From: Clostridia bacterium
GTDB lineage: Bacteria; Bacillota; Sulfobacillia; SLMV01
Length of the DNA stretch: 37,039 nucleotides
Assembly: GCA_003563985.1 (NCBI GenBank)
Contig: PWSR01000120.1
Span: forward strand, 1 to 37,039
Direction: 5' to 3'
The number at the start of each line of letters is the position of its first letter. Position 1 is the stretch's first letter. The notes under the pieces are model-generated. The model was not told the DNA's origin, searched no databases, and saw nothing but the letters and a program-made list of their open reading frames with translations. Both the position numbers and the translations under genes were made by a program. Below are positions 34,401-37,039 of the stretch, one piece after another.

Positions 34401-34631
34401 CCCGATCCCCATCCGGATGGCCAGTTCTCCGATCCATCCACCCATCATCTTCACGGGAATCCGATCTCCGCCCGGTGAGCCGGTCCGTTCCATGTGCATC
34501 CTTCGGCGTTGAATCATGAGATTGCGGTCGGCCACGAGGTAGAGATCCCGGGGGGAGCCTTCATCCCCCCGTGCGCTACCGCCGAGACGCGCTCCGGCCA
34601 ATGCCTTCGCATCGAGATCCGTCGTTTTCAC
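31401..34631 (-). CDS. addB: AddB-like nuclease subunit with Fe-S staple
   Basis: 1076-aa partner of AddA. The N-terminal half is a degenerate UvrD-like helicase: no Walker A (GxxGxGKT) is seen, as in RexB-type proteins. The C-terminal RecB-like nuclease has GQLYHRVLERYYRD, ISGTIDRLDI and VFDYKLG (Asp and DYK active site). The iron-sulfur staple is a Cys in GRCPYRFFASHILGL plus C1042-x2-C1045-x5-C1051 (CEYCPYPGLC). This subunit should cut one strand while AddA unwinds and cuts the other, leading to RecA loading. The GTG at 34631 has GGAGG 8 bases upstream. A strong intrinsic terminator ends only about 20 bases before this start, leaving little room for a separate promoter. Confidence 0.9.
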   Translation of the reverse strand: MKTTDLDAKALAGARLGGSARGDEGSPRDLYLVADRNLMIQRRRMHMERTGSPGGDRIPVKMMGGWIGELAIRMGIGLRRLQGWEQNALIRALVARIEPSPSGGLAGIWGRRGTAESLARFVRETREGELADAGDLPGELRALLVAYEDLLAEYDLADGPRLFHVLARALREGEDEGFLWDRFTVEGFWHLDQPTIELLTAAFCRSRDPLLLLAWDGERPDLFPTTDELKRDLGDLESHVVAYDPDRNRSGLAARIFHPAGWDPTTGPRTSAFRVSDDAEGVEELAARIKEEIRGGTPVHRCCVVYSSSARLRMGAKQLVRAGVPVDTAPAVTLGETGPGRVARALLRVLESPSAENLVDLVSGPYLGEWERLLRLTRFVPPQLEGEDIREHLATVKRSLRARTGGSGAIAWESTGTLGGWIDEISAMEGALSDLNRILDGVPERGSQPLVDGFLRALDTLGVPRGIREVLESDGGYGVDTLRDLDAWRKMSDGLRLSLGGLFGQTDPRCSRTIFSAAFEEMLAGVLVGEPATPDLLDRRPGAGRGVRLALPEELSGETYQIVAMPDISAGTYPGPVASSWIGRLVRDHPPDAESYREQNRRFYRAVRACEADLLLIHSAKSDGRTTTVSPYLQELAMENPESYEDLTGSRDRDRTPGTWTRMRLRLLGAVRGHNGLLEETLELAGETLERGRRERFPGPSIRSLPNPGARELARATAAESARWSREFGPWDGILGQSATSKVASYLARRGRLAVTGLDAYGRCPYRFFASHILGLDDGFRPEESLAAHRAGQLYHRVLERYYRDLIPLLALGEGDDTRFGARREILEEILEEALAELREGLGWIGDVWWESVARRAISTLGDLLEAEDERRSRVPGRDMQPYRLEHRFEHPLGRLLGEAGVAVREDVKISGTIDRLDIWENPGGEERDRLMVFDYKLGTNPPKADTAERGGDAQMPLYLMAAGIENPDKDLLGGGYISVSGANWERGIYRPEALPILGLPESRAIPDMDALLAAAARHILRSWRGMNEGRFPMFPFDSGDCEYCPYPGLCRYSRDRMADKEYVPGAPRGEEANDE

Positions 34632-34651
34632 GGGTTAATCCTCCGTCCACA

Positions 34652-34700
34652 GCAAAAATGTCGGGGCGATCCTCGACATTACCCCGAGGACCGCCCCGAC
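34652..34700 (-). terminator. Intrinsic terminator directly upstream of addB
   Basis: On the minus strand GTCGGGGCG (34700..34692) pairs with CGCCCCGAC (34668..34660), with an inner CCTCG/CGAGG hairpin, and is followed at once by ATTTTTG (34659..34653). This is a textbook Rho-independent terminator. It follows the small gene at 34726 and stops just ahead of the addB ribosome binding site, so addBA depends on read-through or on a promoter inside the hairpin. Confidence 0.85.
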
Positions 34701-34725
34701 GCGAATCAATCGACGTAGTACCGAT

Positions 34726-34908
34726 CTAGTTATCGCAGGAGCTGGCCGCCTTCTCCGGCTGACAGTCCCTGAGCTGCGCTCGCTGTCGCAGTTTTTCTCG
34801 GTACATGCTCTTCCTGGTCTGCATGATCAGCTCCACGAAGCTATGTTTGCGCTTGCGTAGTTCGCGACGCCTCTCATCCAGTTTCTCCTTGCTGATGCCA
34901 GCGGACAT
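34726..34908 (-). CDS. Small basic protein of unknown function
   Basis: 60-aa predicted helical, strongly basic protein (MSAGISKEKLDERRRELRKR, then KHSFVELIMQTRKSMY and REKLRQRAQLRDC). I do not recognise it. The ATG at 34908 follows GGGAGG by 11 bases; a GTG three codons earlier (34917) is too close to that site. It is followed after 26 bases by a strong terminator and lies between selD and addB on the same strand. The good terminator and ribosome binding site support a real short transcript, but no homology can be claimed. It could also be a leader for control of addBA. Confidence 0.5.
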   Translation of the reverse strand: MSAGISKEKLDERRRELRKRKHSFVELIMQTRKSMYREKLRQRAQLRDCQPEKAASSCDN

Positions 34909-35009
34909 CTGGGACACGACCTCCCTATGTTGTCGCCAAACCTGCCTACGCTCTATTTACTTCGACATCCGAAGGAAATATCCTTCCGGAAAAGCGAGGT
35001 AAATTGGCA

Positions 35010-36077
35010 TCAACGGCCGGCCAATACGCGGACGGCACGGTGATCGCAACGAAAACCGGCCCGCCCAATCACGTAACCCCGGCTTCCCCCGCGCACGAGG
35101 GCATCGAGCAGGCCGTTCTCCCGATCCCCGGAAACCGAGATGAGCAGGCCGCCACTGGTGACGGCATCGGCCAGCAACAGGCGCCGGTGGTCCGGGATCT
35201 CCCCGGCGAATTCCACCGCGCTGCGACCGACCAGGTAGTCGAGGTTGGAGCGGCTCCCCCCCGGGAAGACATCCCGCGATGCCAGGGCCTCGGCACCCTC
35301 GAGGATCGGCACGCGCGATGCATCGATTTCCAGCGTGCAATCCGATGCGTCCGCCATCTCTGCGGCGTGACCCAGGAGGCCAAAACCGGTGACGTCGGTG
35401 GCGGCATTCACGCCCACGGACTCCATCGCCCGGGCCGCGACATCGTTCAATTCCTTCATCGCAAGGAGGGCTGCCTCCAGCGATTGCGGCGATGCGATCC
35501 CGCGCTTCGCCGCCGTGGTGATCACGCCCACACCGATGGGCTTGGTCAACACCAAGGAATCACCGGGACGCGCACCGCCAGTGCGGATGATGCGGTCCGG
35601 ATGAACCAGCCCGGTCACGGCGAGCCCGAACTTGGGCTCCGCATCGTCGATGGAATGTCCACCGAGGAGAACGACCCCCGCCCGATCCAGGACCTCCGCA
35701 CTCCCCCGGAGGATATCCTCCAAGACCCAGAGCGGCAGCAGCTCCTCGGGGAATGCGACCAGGTTCAGGGCCGTCAGGGGCTTGGCTCCCATGGCGTACA
35801 GATCGCTCAATGCGTTGGTCGCCGCGACGGCGCCGAAGTCCGCGGGGTCATCCACCACGGGGGTGAAAAAATCCACGGATTGCACCAGCGCCCTCTCGGC
35901 ATCGAGGCGATATACACCGGCATCATCGGGGAAGTCCAACCCGACGAGGACATCGGAGCCGGACCTCGGCGATTGCATGTGGCGCATGACCTGCGCCAGG
36001 GTCTCGGGACCCAGTTTGCAGCCTCATCCCGCCTTGGAAGTCATCTGGGTCAGGCGAATCTTATCCCGATCGGACAC
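35010..36077 (-). CDS. selD: Selenide, water dikinase containing selenocysteine (in-frame TGA)
   Basis: 355-aa enzyme that makes selenophosphate from selenide and ATP, the selenium donor for SelA. From GTG at 36077 the frame reads VSDRDKIRLTQMTSKAG, then TGA (36026..36024), then GCKLGPETLAQVMRHM and the rest without interruption. The TGA falls at the position of catalytic Cys17 of E. coli SelD (GAGCGCK), with K21 matching the essential lysine, so it should be read as selenocysteine (U18). Other family text: LVGLDFPDDAGVYRL, QSVDFFTPVVDDP, ATNALSDLYAMGAKP, LLGGHSIDD and TDVTGFGLLGHA. GGGGGGTGA precedes the start. The first 17 bases overlap the end of selA. Reading only from the ATG at 35987 would lose the active site. 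Confidence 0.93.
35991..36021 (-). promoter_or_regulatory. Candidate bacterial SECIS hairpin of selD
   Basis: Starting 2 bases after the TGA on the minus strand, CTGC (36021..36018) pairs with GCAG (35994..35991), and GGGTC (36012..36008) pairs with GACCC (36003..35999) around the apical loop CCGA, with an internal loop between. The apical loop is about 16 bases from the TGA, in the range used by SelB in bacteria. Confidence 0.65.
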
Positions 36078-37039
36078 CGCTATCACCCCCCAGATCTTCT
36101 CGGGCACGGCAAAATGCATCGGCGATATCGTGGTAGTCTGCGGGCAACAGCGTACGGGGATCTAACAGCAGGGAGTCCGAAGCGATGCGCACCACCACGG
36201 GCACATCCGCCCGTCGCAGCGCCGCGGCCCACGCCTGCGGGCCGGGACAATCCGGCGCACATCGCACCAGGACCGTGGGTAATTTCTGCTCCGGGGCGGA
36301 ACCACCGCCCACGCGGGAGCTTCCCTCCACCAGGTCCACTACACCGGGGAAAACCGGTCGAATATCCCGGGCCAACGCCTCGGCGCGATCCCCGAGCTCC
36401 AGCCGACTCATCGACAACATCCGCAGCGCGGGAATCTCCTCCGTTGCCCTGCCCTCGAGATACGAGGCGAGGGTCGCCGAGAGGGCAGCGAGCGTCATCT
36501 TGTCCACCCGCAGGGCCCGCGCCAACTGGTTCTTCCGCAGGTGAGCGATCAATTTCTTGGACCCGAGGATGATCCCGGCCTGGGGACCCCCCAGGAGCTT
36601 ATCCCCGCTGAAGGTGATGAGATCCATGCCCGAACGCACGGCTTGGACGATGGAAGTCTCCTCTACCCGGTCCGGAAGGCCTCCCGCCGCGAGATACCCG
36701 CTTCCCAGGTCAAACACGCTCAATACACCCAGTTCGCGGGCCATCGCCGCAATCTCCGCCGGGGTCACCTCCGCGGTAAATCCCTCCATCCGGAAATTGC
36801 TGTGATGCACCTTCAAGAACATCGCGGTCGCCTCGCCTACGGCATCCCGGTAATCCCCGGGGTGGGTGCGGTTGGTCGTTCCCACCTCGCGCAGTCGGGC
36901 TCCCCCGCTGCGGAGAACCTCGGGGATGCGAAACGACCCTCCGATCTCCACCAGTTCCCCGCGGGACACCAGCACATCGCGATCTGCGGCGAAAGTATTC
37001 ACGACCAGGAGCAGGGCGGCGGCATTATTATTGACCACG
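36061..37039 (-). CDS. selA: L-seryl-tRNA(Sec) selenium transferase (partial, N-terminus outside window)
   Basis: 325 C-terminal residues of SelA, the PLP enzyme that converts seryl-tRNA(Sec) to selenocysteinyl-tRNA(Sec). It begins inside the family block VNNNAAA, so roughly 140 residues lie beyond the window edge; the GTG at the edge is an internal valine, not a start. Family features are RGELVEIGGSFRIPEVLRSG, VGTTNRTHPGDY, KVHHSNFRMEGFT and the PLP lysine in TFSGDKLLGGPQAGII. The gene ends at TAA 36063..36061, inside the first codons of selD, giving a selA-selD operon with translational coupling. selB and selC are not in this window. Confidence 0.94.
   Translation of the reverse strand, partial: VVNNNAAALLLVVNTFAADRDVLVSRGELVEIGGSFRIPEVLRSGGARLREVGTTNRTHPGDYRDAVGEATAMFLKVHHSNFRMEGFTAEVTPAEIAAMARELGVLSVFDLGSGYLAAGGLPDRVEETSIVQAVRSGMDLITFSGDKLLGGPQAGIILGSKKLIAHLRKNQLARALRVDKMTLAALSATLASYLEGRATEEIPALRMLSMSRLELGDRAEALARDIRPVFPGVVDLVEGSSRVGGGSAPEQKLPTVLVRCAPDCPGPQAWAAALRRADVPVVVRIASDSLLLDPRTLLPADYHDIADAFCRAREDLGGDSGVRSG

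Noticed and set aside
35010-35987. selD read as a shortened gene from the ATG at 35987, or as a pseudogene with a nonsense mutation
   Set aside because: The frame upstream of the TGA encodes conserved SelD sequence and the TGA sits exactly at the catalytic Cys/Sec site, with a hairpin after it.
35004-36572. 522-aa open frame on the plus strand
   Set aside because: Antisense to selD and selA; no domain, no ribosome binding site logic.
1-37039. CRISPR arrays, tRNA/rRNA genes, transposases, riboswitches
   Set aside because: Reading both strands showed no regularly spaced repeats, no cloverleaf or rRNA-like segment, no transposase motifs and no riboswitch core that I could recognise; a covariance-model scan was not possible.

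Overview
This is a gene-dense, GC-rich chromosomal stretch with short intergenic gaps, strong GGAGG-type ribosome binding sites and many GTG/TTG starts. I saw no rRNA, tRNA, CRISPR array, insertion sequence or phage gene. Several traits point to a deep-branching, probably anaerobic or microaerophilic member of the Bacillota-type Gram-positive bacteria: an addB-addA pair, a PerR-type Fur protein, a Gram-positive-type LexA box (GAAC-N4-GTTC), an OpuC-type osmolyte ABC transporter, lipoproteins, an HndA/NuoE-type subunit and a selenocysteine machinery. No marker gene fixes the lineage, so this placement is an inference.

Layout. 1-925 (minus): receiver-only response regulator, NuoE/HndA-like [2Fe-2S] subunit and the first codons of the next subunit, all translationally coupled. 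1324-2967 (minus): CrtI-like FAD oxidoreductase. 3352-7342 (plus): osmolyte uptake operon with ATPase, one permease and two paralogous lipoprotein binding proteins, the last two separated by a perfect 30-nt palindrome. 7453-10511 (plus): zinc-ribbon methyltransferase, a small ribbon-helix-helix-like protein with a near-perfect sigma-70 promoter, and an N-acyl-D-amino-acid deacylase. 10594-11451 (minus): D-amino-acid aminotransferase. 11606-14086 (plus): CopA. 14109-15978 (minus): marR-MATE efflux pair. 16125-17195 (plus): M42 peptidase. 17334-19847 (minus): perR, a Prx6-type peroxiredoxin with a candidate PerR box over its promoter, and an M20 amidohydrolase/carbamoylase. 20158-21246 (plus): secreted LysM polysaccharide deacetylase.

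21261-25790 (minus) is the highlight of the DNA repair content: an operon of imuB-like (catalytically dead Y-family polymerase), a DUF6504-like small gene and dnaE2, driven by a TTGACT-17-TATGAT promoter with a LexA-type SOS box just downstream of the predicted transcription start. This looks like an SOS-induced mutasome without an imuA next to it. 26038-27838 (plus): DUF4349 lipoprotein and a family 2 glycosyltransferase that seems to start at an AUC codon. 27893-34631 (minus): addB-addA, where the AddA-like protein also carries an Fe-S staple-like cysteine set. A strong intrinsic terminator sits directly before the addB ribosome binding site. 34726-37039 (minus): a small basic protein, selD and selA. 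The selD reading frame crosses an in-frame TGA at the catalytic position, so SelD itself is a predicted selenoprotein.

The genes fall into themes of osmotic stress, peroxide and metal stress, drug efflux, DNA repair/mutagenesis and selenium metabolism. All functions are read from motifs in the sequence; no database search was run.
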